Assembly (NCBI GenBank): GCA_905221605.1
Contig: CAJNDS010000561.1
Location: forward strand, 42,501 to 104,886
Direction: 5' to 3'
DNA from: Symbiodinium natans
Lineage: Eukaryota; Sar; Dinophyceae; Suessiales; Symbiodiniaceae
DNA: 62,386 nt
Part shown: positions 37,825 through 49,700 of the stretch, one piece after another
Numbering within the stretch: position 1 is the stretch's first letter
How the letters are laid out: every line of letters begins with the position of its first letter
Notes under the pieces: model-generated
Told to the model about the DNA's origin: nothing
Seen by the model: the letters and a program-made list of their open reading frames with translations, nothing else
The model's database searches: none
Made by a program: the position numbers and the translations under genes

Positions 37825-38760
37825 TCAGGGGGCACCCATTTTCGGTTTTTCGATCCGGTTTACATTTGACAAGCGCCTTTCCAGCCTTTTTCTGGGGGTT
37901 GTAGTGGCAAGTAGACCCCTCGCTGATCCTCTTAGGATCAGGTCCTTTGGCTTAGGCTTAGTCACGGCTTCGTCTATGAAAAAGCTGCTCTCACAGGGTT
38001 TGAGCCGGCGCTCCTTTGTTAGGATTTCTCCCGGAATGATGGCACTTTCCCGTGGCCGACACTGGTATAGCCCTGGCCTTCCAGGGTTGAAGGTGAGCTT
38101 GAGTGTTTGTTTTCTGTTTTTCCCGAAGGCACCGTGAAGTGCCCTACAGCACACCAAGCACGCTCTCGCTGTGGGCTTTTGAGCGTTTTCACCGACGTTG
38201 AACTGATTGCTTTCGGGATAATCGGCGTCTAGTTCTTTGGTGTGCGTGCGTGCCTGCGTGGGTGGGTGGGAGGGTGCGTGCGTGGGTGCGTGGGTGCGTG
38301 CGCGGGTGCGCGGGTGCGTGCGCGGGTGCGTGCGTGGGTGTGCGTGCGTGTGCGCGTGCGTGCGTGTGCGCGTGCGTGCGTGTGCGCGTGCGCGCGTGCG
38401 TGCGGCGCGCGCGCGCGCGTGCGATGCGTGCGTGCGTGCGTGCGTGCGGGCGTGGGTGGGTGTGTGTGTGTGTGTGTGTGTGTTGTGGACCTGATCCCAC
38501 CCAACGCTCGAGGATCCAGATGGTTGACAAAGGTTTGTTGCTGAACGTTGACGCCACTTCGTGACACTGGGCGAGGTCTTCAAGACGACCATCGAAAGCT
38601 TAAAGCTGGGGAAAAACAAACGCACCCATAGCCGCCTTAGCTGCAAGTTGCCCGCGCACCCCACACACCCCGCCTGCGGCAGGGGCGATTGAGGCAGCTT
38701 GGCCATCTCGCTTGAGCTCTTGCCCACTTGCATGGCAAGCAGAGTGGGTTGAGCAACTTC
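37825..38760 (-). CDS. possible C-terminal exons of the exonuclease gene
   Basis: Minus-strand islands downstream of the exonuclease motif III exon look coding. They are SRKQEEVAQPTLLAMQVGK (about 38.75 kb), a CVGCAGNLQL piece, CHEVASTFSNKPLSTIW (about 38.55 kb), and a longer basic stretch with NPGRPGLYQCRPRES, IPGEILTKERRLK and KRLERRLSNVNR ending at a stop at 37825. A TGCG microsatellite separates the two parts. They fit a basic C-terminal tail after the nuclease domain or a small independent gene; splice sites were not resolved. Confidence 0.4.
   Translation of the reverse strand, partial: EVAQPTLLAMQVGKSSSEMAKLPQSPLPQAGCVGCAGNLQLRRLWVRLFFPSFKLSMVVLKTSPSVTKWRQRSATNLCQPSGSSSVGWDQVHNTHTHTHTPTHARTHARTHASHARARAARTRARAHARTRTRTHAHTHAHPRTHPRTHPRTRARTHAPTHAPSHPPTQARTHTKELDADYPESNQFNVGENAQKPTARACLVCCRALHGAFGKNRKQTLKLTFNPGRPGLYQCRPRESAIIPGEILTKERRLKPCESSFFIDEAVTKPKPKDLILRGSARGLLATTTPRKRLERRLSNVNRIEKPKMGAP
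38238..38482 (+). repeat. TGCG/GTGC/TG microsatellite
   Basis: GTGCGTGC, GGGTGCGT and CGCGCG units grade into a pure GT run. This is alternating purine-pyrimidine sequence of a kind able to adopt Z-DNA, lying between coding islands of the minus strand. His/Ala/Thr-rich and Cys/Val-rich ORFs are artefacts. Confidence 0.92.
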
Positions 38761-39149
38761 TTCTTGCTTTCTCGACGGGAACCCAAACCCTTCCTTGAAG
38801 CCTTTCCGAATCCCAGATTGTTCTGGTGCCCTACGGCCCGGCGGCCACCCAAATCATTTGCATGAGGACAAGCCTGTGAGCACGTCCTGGATACATGACA
38901 TGTTCTCATGACACCTCGGCAAATAAGCCAGAGTAGAGAATAGGCATGGACCGGCATGGAGACTGTAGATCATGGCAGATCCGTACATATAAAAAATCTC
39001 TGGCGCCTGCAGGTGCCAGAGGGTTGTGGGCAGGGGATTTTCTTTTGATCGCTGCTTTTCGCAGCTATTCTGTCCTCGGATTCGACTCTGTACAGCTGTA
39101 CAAAAGGTGTGAGTGTGCGTCTTTCAGTTCAGCTTACAAAGGATAAGGA

Positions 39150-41220
39150 GTGCTCTCACTCCCAGGGTGTCCAAACACGGTAAAAGAGACGGAGCGTGAC
39201 CCAGGCGTCCAAGGCTGCATACTGCACCTGCTGACACGTCCATCGCAAAGAGCGGCAGAAGAAAAAAAAGGAAAACAGAAGGGACAAAAAGGGAGCAACA
39301 CACAACTTGTGGCGAAGTAGGTGATCGAAACATCTGGGGAATATTTCGGGAGAGCATTCATCGGATGACACGTCGGAGTCGTGTAACAGTGTAACTCTCA
39401 AAACAATGCAGAGCATGCTCTTTCGGAGCATTCGGAGGATTACGCTCTTCACCTCTTTCCCCCCCCTCCCCCCCCTCCCCCCCCCTCCCCCCCCCCCCCC
39501 GCCCTTTTTTGTTTGGTCTCTTGCCTTGCCTGTGCTGGTGAGAGCGTCCTTAGGTGACAGTCTCCGCATGAGCGTGAGGCGCAAGGCACCGTGTCTCGAA
39601 AACAAAGAACAAGCTGAGTATGCGGCTGGAGAGGAAAGGGGCAGCAAAGGGGCAGAGCCAAAGGGGCAGAGAGCAACGGAGAGGAGAGCTCCTTGAAGTG
39701 GGGGCGTGGGGGGAGTGGGGGGGGGGGGACGGGGGGACGGGTTGGAGGAGAAAAAAGAGAAATGGGGGGAGTGAGACTTCAAAGCGGATTAAGTGGACGT
39801 CCGAGCGTCTCCACCGACCAATCCGAGCAGCTGCAGCTCCTGTCCTTTCTTAGGACATAGCCTCGGCTACTCAGAGACTCAGTCAGACAGAAAGCAGCAA
39901 AAGCAGAGAGGGCAGAGAAAGCAGAACTACTGAGCTACTGAGTATTGTCTCTTCGGCCTTTGGCGTTTTTTTGCTGTTCTTTCAAAAGTCCTTCTGAGTG
40001 TCTCTTCAAAATCTCCGGAGATCGCAGGCAAAACTGCTTCGTTGGCAGCAGGGCCACGCTAACAGGGTTGCAGAGGCAAGCAAAGGGAGACCCCCATAAA
40101 GCCCTCTTATCCTTAGACCTTGGCCTCTTTCTCTTCTCTCTTCTCCGCAGCTCCTGCTTGAGTCCGAGACCATTTGAGGTGTGGGATCGCAGAGTTATGG
40201 TTGTTTTGGGGCTCAGGGATGTGCCTCTTGACATGCGCCGAGAGACTAAGCAGGTGCAAGGCCGTGCGCCGCAGGCCGACACACACGTGGGGACCCGCCA
40301 GGAGCTGGGAGCACAGCGGCTGCCTCTCAGTGACTTCCCGCTCTCCACAACCCTTTTGCTGCAACACTGCTTTTCAGTTTATGCGGCGTTCATGTGAGTT
40401 CTCATCGAGACACACTGCGCTGGGGGCCCCGACATGTCCACCACAGAGTCTCTATACAAGGGAATTCCGGTGGTCATGAATTTGTCTGCATCTTTGCAAT
40501 CCACGCCAAAGCCAACCTCTGAAAACAACAAGAACCAAGACACGCAAGCGCAAGCGCAAGCAAAAAGAGTCTCTGACACCACTTAATGACTGAGAATGAC
40601 AACATGACAGGTGCAAATGCTGGGCCAAGTGTCCTTGGTCACCCATGGATTCACAAGCATCTGCTGCACAGGCAGGGGGGTTCTTCCAATTTGCTGCAGT
40701 TGGAGCAAGTAGACCTCGGAAAACGTCTTTTAAGGCATCCCCTCACGGCCCTCACGCAACTTTGAGTAAAGCTTTCTGTCTTTCTAGACGTTCTGGAGGA
40801 TATGGCCTTGCACGTCCTTGGGAATGCCAACTGCAAGACCTCGGGCCCGAAGACGGGGACGGAAAACATCATTTAAGGCCCTTTGAGCGGCTTCGAATAC
40901 TTCGAATCCATTTGTAGATCACTGTAGATTTACTGTAGATTTTTTCTAGACATTTGCAAGTGACGGAGATGGGATGATCGGAATCCTCGAGGTCCGGAAC
41001 CCACTCTGCATCAAATGCCACAAGTTCTGCCATCGTCAAGTCCCAGCAGAGGGAGGTGAAGGCCTTACTCTGCATGCTATTCACGACCAGGATTTCCTGT
41101 GGCTCCTCTGGTAAGGACATGGAGGAGCCTGAAGAGCCAGAGGAGGGCCACGCTGCGTCCCAGTAGTAGTCAAAGGTATCGCAGCCATCCTGGAGTTCGT
41201 GGGAGGTCAGAGCAGCCCAT
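39150..41220 (-). CDS. DEDDy-type 3'-5' exonuclease domain protein
   Basis: All three catalytic motifs of the RNase D/WRN-type 3'-5' exonuclease fold are visible on separate minus-strand exons in the right order. The first exon (about 41220-40965) ends MAELVAFDAEWVPD then LEDSDHPIS; it holds motif I (D and E of FDAEW) and has a preceding EEPQEILVVNSM strand. The next exons are 40839-40807 (VLQLAFPRTCK) and 40714 downwards (VYLLQLQQIG). Motif II is VGFGVDCKDADKF on the exon starting at 40516. Motif III is QVQYAALDAWVTLRLF at about 39260-39160, with the Y and D of a DEDDy nuclease. The 40965/40839 junction is GT-AG and the 40807/40714 junction is GC-AG, both phase 0. The region between motifs II and III (about 40.4-39.3 kb) was not fully resolved. 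Substrate (RNA or DNA) cannot be told. Confidence 0.85.
39463..39500 (+). repeat. C-rich CCCCCTCC tract
   Basis: Runs of C separated by single T residues, about 38 bp, lie in an intron of the exonuclease gene upstream of the motif III exon on the minus strand. Confidence 0.85.
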
Positions 41221-41699
41221 TCGCGAAACTCTCGGTGCAGGTGAGGGTGCAAGGGATGCGTGGCGTGGTGCATGGTGCTCGTAGCACTCGTTGCAGCCGT
41301 AGCACTCGTAGCACGGTGCGTGGGTGCAGTGGGATGCCCGTGCGCCCTGTGCGCGTGCTGGTTGACTATGCTCGCCATCTGCCAAGAGCCGTGCTTGGGA
41401 CCATGCAACGTCCCTTGCAGTGTTGCCGGCATTGCCGGTGCCGGTGTTGCAGGTGCCATTGCAGGTGCCCTGGCCATGGCAAGCTCACGAGGCTTTGGGG
41501 CAGCACCAGCCGTCAGCTCGAGTCATAAGAATCCGGGACCTTCTGAGCAAACATGTGCATCTCACTGAGACAATGGAATGAGTCTAACGAAGGCTGCAAG
41601 CACAAACAAACACGAGTCACCCGAAGCTTTGATCGCCGTCTTTTTAAACTTTGCGCTGCGACACAGGGCTACCCGGGCTATCGATTAAAATCGAACTCA

Positions 41700-42330
41700 C
41701 GGGTGTACCCTTTGTATGCGGCCACGATAACCATGGGAAAGTCCTGAAGGAGGACTCAACGAGGGAGATGCTCCCCTTTCGCAGTTTTTTTCTCCACTTC
41801 TGAGTTGCACACCTTGTGTTCCTTGTGGTGTTCCTTGTGGGGTTGCCGCTCTCCACCGCGAACCGGACCCCAACCTCCGCGGCCTCCGCGGCCACCGCCA
41901 CCACGGCCTCCGCGGCCGCGGCCGCGGCCGACCTGATGACCCCAATGATGCCCGGGGTACCCTGGATGTTCTCGAGGTCCTTCACCTCCTCGTGGAAAAC
42001 TGCTATTGAAGAGGGCTGGAGACGTACTTGATTGCACACCAAAACAGTGTCGAGAGGGCTGCAGCTTATTCCTCCGAAAATCCACAGCATTGGGCATTTG
42101 AAAAACCCGAGACTCCCCTCTTGCCCCCCCGAACCCCTCTTGCCCACCGCCCCCTCGACTTGGCTCATTTCTTCGTTCGCAACCGGAAACACATCCTTCA
42201 GCCGAAGAAAAGTGCCTGTCTTCAGGAAACAAAACATGAGCGAGTCAAGAGATGGGAGAAAACGCAAGACAGAAACCAGTGGCATCATTGGAACTTCACT
42301 GGGAGGCAAAAGAGCAGAGCACACGTATCT
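41700..42330 (-). CDS. possible N-terminal exons of the exonuclease gene, with RGG box
   Basis: At 41945-41830 a minus frame reads GRGRGRGGRGGGGRGGRGG followed by WGPVRGGERQPHKEHHKEH, typical of an RGG-type RNA-binding tail. A second minus frame over the same bases is Ala/Glu-rich (EEVKDLENIQGTPG, then AAAAAAEAVVAVAAEAAEV), so the frame is not settled. It lies upstream of the motif I exon on the same strand. If joined, the protein would combine an RGG segment with the nuclease domain; that link is inference. Confidence 0.35.
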
Positions 42331-42370
42331 TTGTCAGCCACGTTTTCCTCGGACGGAACCTGGACCATGC
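42000..42370. promoter_or_regulatory. probable divergent start region (inferred)
   Basis: Coding-like sequence is on the minus strand below about 42.0 kb and on the plus strand from about 42.37 kb. The interval should therefore hold two outward-facing transcription starts. No TATA-like or other core element was recognised; the call rests on the strand switch only. Confidence 0.3.
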
Positions 42371-45300
42371 CGTGACTTGCGGAGACCTGGGCCCTGCAAC
42401 GCAAGCGTTTGCCTGGGAGACGCGCGCGTCTCTCTACCTTTCAAAGGTCGCAAGTTCCCTCCGCAGGCCCTACATCGTTTCCCCTCCAATTTTGTTCTCC
42501 ATCTTCTTGCAGCCGCCAAAAGGGTCAATCAAACTCTGCGTGTTTCTGTTGGCAATTCTTCCAAGTGAGAGAGCTCCGAGACGCTGTGTTAGTTACACAC
42601 TGTGTAGGGCACGGGCTGGAGACAGGCTTCGACCTCGGAGCAAGGGCTGAGCGGTTGACGGCCCCTGGCCTGATGAAAGCAAGTGTTTTTAGAAGCAAGG
42701 CTAACGTTTTTCATTGATATCATGTGCCTACTTCCTTGCGCGTTTCTCGGCCCAGCTCTGACTGCAGACGAGGATCGTCTGTGTGGCCGGTCGGTACGCT
42801 GCAGCCTGCGCGAGGGTGCAAGTTGCTTGCTCACAGTGGAAATTGTGCACAACCAGAGAGCCCCCTGGCAATTGCCAGAGTGACTACTTCAACATGCAGG
42901 CGGAAGAGGTGCCGAGCCTGCCCACCACTTGACCTGCGCACGAGCAAAGTGCTCTCAATGTGCGTCGCTGAGAGAGCTCGAGCTCAATGGGTGTAATATC
43001 GAGGGGTGTCGATATGGGTGCTTTCCGTGTGTGCTTTTTCGTGTTCACTGCGTTTGCTCCGATCCTTTGGGGCCCCAGCTCTTCCCGCTCGCGGCGCTCT
43101 CGCTCCCGTTCCTCCACTGCGCGGCGGGAGCGCACGTCGGGCCTCCCCACAGCGCACTTCTCGCCAACAAAGCAAAACCCAAAACTATCACAAAGAAAGG
43201 CTCCCCCGAACCAAAGTTCTTGAATTCATTGCAAGGAAAGCCCTTTCTGACTCTTAGCTTCAGCCTTTCCACATGGCAAGGTGCTACTGCGATGCAATTC
43301 GGGGCCCCGGCGGGAGAGGCGCGGGCTTGGATGGCTGGATCTCCGGCCCGCCCCTTTTTAAGCGCAAACACTACAGCCACTACAGCTTCTCTCCCCATTC
43401 TCCACCTCCTCTATGTCTCTCAGACCCTCACCCACGACAAAAACTTGTCAGATGGTGTCACGGTCTCAACTTCTCTCTCTTCCTTTTCCAAGCCACTTGG
43501 GCTTCAGCAAGGAGTTTCGGGCCTCAGCACAAAGTACCCCCGCAAAGCAAAGCAACACCAAGGGCGCGCGCGCGCCACGAAGCTCTCTTTGAAGAGAATC
43601 TCTCAGAGAAGCTCCAAGTGATAAGAGAATGCGGGGAGTTTCGCAGGCGTCTTCGGCATCTTCGGGATTGGTGCAGTTTTGGGCCTCCCGGCCACCGGCT
43701 TCGTGTGCTTGGACTTGGGGATCCTGAGTCTGAAGAGTAAGAAGCATTCAAAAAAGAATTAAAAAGCATACTCGAAGCATACTCTATTTTTCTGCTTTCT
43801 TACATTACATACATTACATGTTCCAGGAATGTTCCATCATGTTCCTGTCGCACTTTCGCTGAGAGGGAAGGAACACCATGCGCAGCGTGCACAAGCTTGT
43901 GCTGAGCTTCGGGTTCCACGCGGGTGGCCGCGGGTCCTCGCAAGATTTTTAGCGCATACACCCCATGTCTCTCACTTGCCTCGTCTCATTAGCAAGGGCA
44001 AATGTGGCTACACACTCCCGCCTACACCGAAAACTCGCCCCTTCGCCTCCTTCGCCTCCTTCGTCTTCGTGTCTTCGTGAAGGGTGTGAACGGCCTGCAG
44101 GTCTGGCGTGGAGTGGCGCTGCGCCTCGGAGGAAGCTTCAAAATTGCGAAGCCGAAGCCGCGAGAAGCGCCTCCCTCTGGACTCCCCAGCTCTCAACAAT
44201 GAGAAGTCTTGGCCTCCGTGGGCCCTTGCCCTTTTCCGGGGGGTCAACCTGGGCCCTTCACCAACCTTCCGTGCTGAGACAAGGTGCCCGAAATGCAGCG
44301 AGTCTGCCAAGCCTCCGGAAAGGGAAGAGTCCATCATTCCCGTGCCGAGATTCCCAAAGACACTCAGCGCGAGTCTGCCAGATATGAACACTCAAAACAT
44401 GTAACTGTGTCAGAGAAAGAAGAGAAAGAGGGGGCCGGGGGATAGAGGGCTTCCAGCTCTCTGCGCCTGCTTCTCGGCAAGGTCGCTGGCAAGCAGCGCT
44501 CTTCAGGCTCCTCTTCGCCTTGCACAAAGAGAAGAAAAAGAAAGAGTCTGAGAAACTCAGAAAAGCCCTCTCAGCCTCACTCAGAGAGCTCGGATAAGTC
44601 TCTTTTTCTCTCCCTTTCTCTCCCTTTCTCTCCCTTTCTCTCCCTTTCTCTCCTTTACTCCTTCGCTCTGAGAGGCTCTTTGCGTAACACGCTCTTTAAA
44701 GGACACCTCATATTTCACGCATAATAACGGGCCTCAAATACTTCTATGCCCTCGCCTCGAGCGGCGGCGCAGATGCTGGAGATGGACCTTCCTGACTCCA
44801 CGGCGGCGAGACTGTGAATGGAGGGCTCCCCAAAAAAGCACTCTCAAGAGTGCATGTGACTTACAATTCTAGCAAGTAGTACGTAGTGCTGATACGAGAC
44901 TAGTTTTTTGTTCAACAAACTGCAATTTTCTGTAACTGCAGCATGAACCTCTATGATATGTTAGTCTCGCCTTGGTATCCTCGCCCACGCGTCATCCATC
45001 CGGCCGTGACAGTGTGAACCTGCCCTTGAAAGCGGAGATGGGAAATCATATGGAAAGCCGGCACACGTGTGTTTATGGTGATGGGACATGGCAGCCTGCA
45101 TGCAGACCTTAGACAGTAGATCTCGGTCTAACTTGATAGAACGCGGTACAGAACGCGGTATAGAGCTCGGTATAGCACTCGGCAGAAATTGAGATGTAAC
45201 AACTCCGAGCCATATTACATCTAGCGCTACACCGGGGCCCCGCTCTTGAGCCAGCATGTCAAGATTCCTTCACAGCGTTGCACCTTGATCCCTCCAAGCC

Positions 45301-48300
45301 CTTCAAAACTCCAAAACCGCCAGGCGCCCGACCCTGAATGCCCCCCTAATCTTCCCTGGATTGTTGCTTTGGTGACCTGGGGATGCCGTTTTCTGCCCCC
45401 AAAACTCGCTGGCGGCTCTTGCACACCAAATGCGGGCAAACATCGAAGGTCGATGTGGCAGATACGTCTGCTTTAGACGTGTGTCGTGCCTGGTGACCTG
45501 CGACGAAGTCCCGCTGATATGGACTCTGCGGCACGAGTCGCCGCTGCTTCGCGGGTTGCTTCAAGTTTGTTTCAAGCTTTAAGTAGGCAAGTCTCTTCGC
45601 TCCGCCCTTCGTCACCTCCCTCAAGACAGGAGGAGTCGCACAGTCGCACACTCTTTTGCAAAGCAGAAGCGCCTCTAATGAAGGGATCATGTGACGGAAC
45701 AAAGGGTGGCGTCGCAAGCTATGCCCTGGCTGTAGGCTTGCATCTGATGTGTCGCCTACGCGTCTCGCCTCTGCTCCTCTCTTTACTTCTGAAGAGATAG
45801 TCGGAGAGAGACCATCCATTTTGAGTGGCAGATGGCAGATTTTGAGCAAAAACTCTCCTCAAGAAGTGTGTGCGAGGGATACAATCGTCAGCTTCGGCAC
45901 GGAAGGATCCTTTGCCTCTGTGCCGAGTCTTGCTTTGCGCGCATCTTGGGGACGTGCCGCTGCGCCCACCGTTGTGCCAAACCTTTCAAAGTTTACAAGC
46001 TGATAAGCCTTCATTGCCTTTTCAACTTTTCAATGCCTTCAGACAAGTAGAAAGGGACTGGCTATACAGGCTGCACCGCGCGCTGCAATGCAAGGCACCA
46101 AGGTCCCCGGTGCGCGGATTGGGCACGACTGAGCCGGAGCCGTCGCCGTCAAGAGACCGACCCTTCTCAACGAAAGATGGTTTGGGAGGCTTAGCTTTTT
46201 GAAAAGACTTACTTTACTGCATGGAGGTCCATAGGTGGGGTCACGGGGGACCTTTCAGCTTCGCAAAGCTGGACCTCCTTGGCCGCTCTGACCTTCGTCC
46301 GAGTGACGGCGCCATCGCTGTCGCTATGTACATGCGCTAATCGTGAAGCGCGAGCCTTCCTAAAGAGCCTCTGAGCAAGGGACTATGTCGGTTATGTACT
46401 ATCTTGCTTTTCATGCTTTGGACACACCTGCTGATCAACTGCGGGAGCTCTGCTCGGCGACGCGCGCTCTTTCGTGCCGGGGACACTGCAGTGACTGCAG
46501 AGCGTGCGCGGCGTGCAAAGGCGAGGCCGCGCACGAACAGGGACCGACGCTCACACGAGTCCCGAAGGGCACCCCTCCCCCCCCGCCCCCCCCGCACAGC
46601 GGCGTATCACTTCTCGCACAGCCTGAGACCTTCTGAGAGCATGTCAGGCATCGTCAGTCAGCTGAGAGCAGCTGAATGCAGCTGAATGCAGCTGAGCACA
46701 GCTTACGTCCAAGTCCAGCTGCGCAGAAGCTTCGCTAAGTTCTTAGGCAGAGGCACCTAAGTCCTAAGTGTTCGAGACCTTGGGGAGGCACCTCGGGTAG
46801 CGCGTCACCATGAAAAAAGGCGACTGATGGCGACTCATATGCCCTGCACTGCAAGGCCACTGCCCTGTGGTTCCTTTAAAGACTTCTCGGCGTCTGCTCC
46901 GCCAGTCTCCGGAGCGAGTCAAAGGTTGCTGAGCGCTCACTTTGGAATGTCGCCGGCGGGGCCTTGAACACTGCATCACGTGAGTCACGTCGTCATGCGC
47001 TTTGCGCGACGCCTGGGCTGACATCCAAACTCCTGTTTGAAGCGCTTCAATGTGGAACATGTCGAAGCTATATGCCGCGAGCTCTTATAAGCTCCCAGAG
47101 AGTCCCAACTGGTGCAGCTGTGGCGTAGCTGCCAGCAATTGTGGCTGCAGGGGAACAGGGGAGCAGTGGAGAAGAGCAGCAGTGGCGGCTCAGCGGCTCG
47201 GTGGCGGCTCAGCGGCGGCTCGGTGGCGGCTCAGTGGCCTCATCTCAGGAGCTTTCAAAAAGGACTTTATGGATGCGACGCGCTGCTCTCGGTCTCCGGA
47301 ACGCACAGGACCTACAAGGACCGTCTAAGGAGTCAAAGGATGGAGCCTCGCAAGCCTTCGAAGATGCCAGAGGTGCACTTTGGGAGGGCCAGTTTCGTGT
47401 TGGGTGGCACGAACGTCACGAATGTCACGATGTGCCACGTCTCACGTGTCTCACAAGATCTCGCGGTCGCAGCCTTCGAGTCACCGTCGGGTCAGAACCC
47501 TCGCAACTTTACTATTTCTCACTCGGGAACGCAAATGAAGGCAATGGGGCAGCAATGTGCGCGCAGCCCGGGGCACTAGGACTCGGGTGGCAGCCCTCCA
47601 AAACATTCACAAGCCAAGAGGAATGTTCTCGCCTTGTTCACGTTCAAAAGTTGATTCACGTTCACAGGTTTCTGCGCCCGTCTGAGGCTGGGATGGCGAA
47701 AGCTCGCGGAACTCTTCGAAACTCAGCGTTCCTTTCACTCCGTGCCACAGGGCGAAGGCGATGTTTTGGTCTCAGAACTTTCGAGTTCTTAGCTGAATTG
47801 GGGGGGGCACTTTAAGGCACTTTACTGAGTTTTACACCTTAGCGGCCTTAGCGGCACCGGTCTGCAGCTCACCGGGCACCCTGTGGGGGATCATGTGCTT
47901 GCCACATGCTCCGCAAGCTTCCGCAAGCTGCCACAAGCTGCCAGCTGGCCGCGCTGTGAGACCACACGCTGCTCTCATGGTCGGAGATCTACACAAAGGT
48001 TGTTAAACTGGTAACGGTTTGCGCCTTCTAAGACTAGGGGCGGCCTTCAAGGACGCAAAGAAGCTCTGAAGGCCCGAGGCTGAAAAAAGCAGTGTCCCCG
48101 CAATCCCTTTCCAAGCCGCTTTCGACTTATCCCGGTTTTGTATTCTGGTTTTACAAGACTTGCTCCGCCTCCTTCAATGATTCAAGGCATCAGTTGCAAG
48201 ACACCGCCGCTTTGCAAAGTTTGCATTAAATGAGGCCGCGGGCTCTTGTCTTTGAGTTGTGTTGTGCGCACAGTGGCTGCAGCAATGGGCTGCTGCTCCA

Positions 48301-49700
48301 GTGCCCGAACGCGCCCTACCAGGGCCTTTATAAAGGCCTAGCCCGCCTCAAGAGAATTTTCTCAGAGCTATCGTTAACCCTTCGGTCTGAAGTGGTGCCT
48401 TATAGACAGGCACCAATAGAGCGGAGACGGGGCACTTGTTTGCACCACGGGCTTAGCCGGCAAAGAGCTCTGCGAGTGTATAATTGAAAACACTGCCCCT
48501 GAGAGCGAGAGAGCACCTCCCTGACTGCAACCTCTTTGCTCTCTTTTGCTCTCTTTTGCTCTCCGGAATGTGAGCCTTGTGAGCCTTGTGAGCCTTTTCT
48601 CACCGTCTCTTTCGTCTCTTTCACTGGGGCACATGGGCATGCCAAGTATAAGGCTCTAGGCAGCCCGGGCCAAGACTCCGAGAGGCCTTCAGAGAAAACA
48701 ACCCCACATTGTGGGACTTGTGACATGTGTGTGTGGGGCTCTTGCGACTGTTGGGGGGCCGTATAAGGATGGGTACAGAGAGGAGTCCGAGTGACACGCA
48801 GCCCCCGGGAAAAAGAGCAAGCACGCTGCCGACTCCGCACGCGCACCCCAAAACGTGGTTTGCACGGCTGTCGCCGTTGCCGTTGCTACGATCGCAGCCG
48901 CAGTACCTCAACACTTCTGCCAATGCGCGCGACTTCAGTGGCACATTGGAAGTGACTTCTGCATCGTCGTGAGTTAAAGCTGCCTCAAAGAGCGGAAGGG
49001 AAAATGGGAAGATCCCCTTAAGAAGGAGCCCTCAGAAGCCGCTCAGGCACCCTTCGAAACCCGATTATTAACCCGAGTGCCGTTGCCTTGTGCTGCAATC
49101 TCCACATTGTGCTACCCTCCGGTCTCCTTGCACCTCTAAAGCTGTGCTCACAACTCTTCAGCAACTGGTGGTGTACTACGGCGGGTATTATGAAGCACTG
49201 AAGCGGTGCCAAACTGGCTGCAATTTTTATGGAGTTCGCAGAGCAGAGAAAGTAGCCCGGAGAGCGGGCGGGGTACACCGTGTACACTGTGTACACTCAG
49301 CGGATGGCCCAGCGGATGTGTCTCACGGACACGTCTGCACAGTCTGCACTCATTCTTCTCACTTCGAGCTTGAAGTGAGAAGAGGCAGGCCAATCCTGTG
49401 CATCTCGCCTAAGAAGGGGACACATGCTGTTTTGAGGGGCGGACTGCGTGAGCGCGTTGCCACTGGTGCCACTCTCACATCTGGCCCTCAGGTGTTCGGA
49501 TGGACGCAACCGTCGCGGACAATGGTCGGACTCTTCTCATTCCCTGCTCTTAGGCCTGCAAAGCTCGAGCTGCTGAAGGAAGTGCACATGAAGGACGCGA
49601 GCGACGCGAAGGACGGACGTGCGGGAACGTCAAGTATCAAGTCGGAACTCAGTCGGAGCTCAGTCGAACTCAGTGGGATGCTTGAGGCTCTCTGAGACTT
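42370..49700 (+). CDS. plus-strand multi-exon gene region, unidentified
   Basis: The following plus-strand islands look coding because of mixed composition and open frames that are poorer on the other strand. They are TRASLYLSKVASSLRRPYI and PPILFSIFLQ (about 42.42-42.54 kb), ADEDRLCGRSVRCSLREGA then LLTVEIVHNQRAPWQ (42.76-42.88), ARHEALFEENLSEKLQVI then RECGEFRRRLRHLRDWC (43.57-43.70), SAARVAAASRVASSLFQAL (45.52-45.58), DTIVSFGTEGSFASVPSLAL (45.88-45.94), LDLLGRSDLRPSDGAIAVAM (46.27-46.33), MYYLAFHALDTPADQLREL (46.40-46.45), SKESKDGASQAFEDARGAL (47.33-47.39), QPQYLNTSANARDFSGTLEV (48.90-48.96) and KLELLKEVHMKDASDAKDG (49.56-49.62). No domain was recognised and intron borders were not fixed, so it may be several genes. 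Short direct repeats fill the gaps. Confidence 0.45.

Noticed and set aside
43045-43150. Minus-strand Arg/Glu helix versus plus-strand Arg/Ser domain
   Set aside because: The same bases give plausible low-complexity protein on both strands, so neither was called as a separate gene.
47840-48230. Possible non-coding RNA gene
   Set aside because: Short direct repeats (CGCAAGCTGCCACAAGCTGCC) and weak dyads only; no tRNA, snRNA or other recognisable fold was found by eye.
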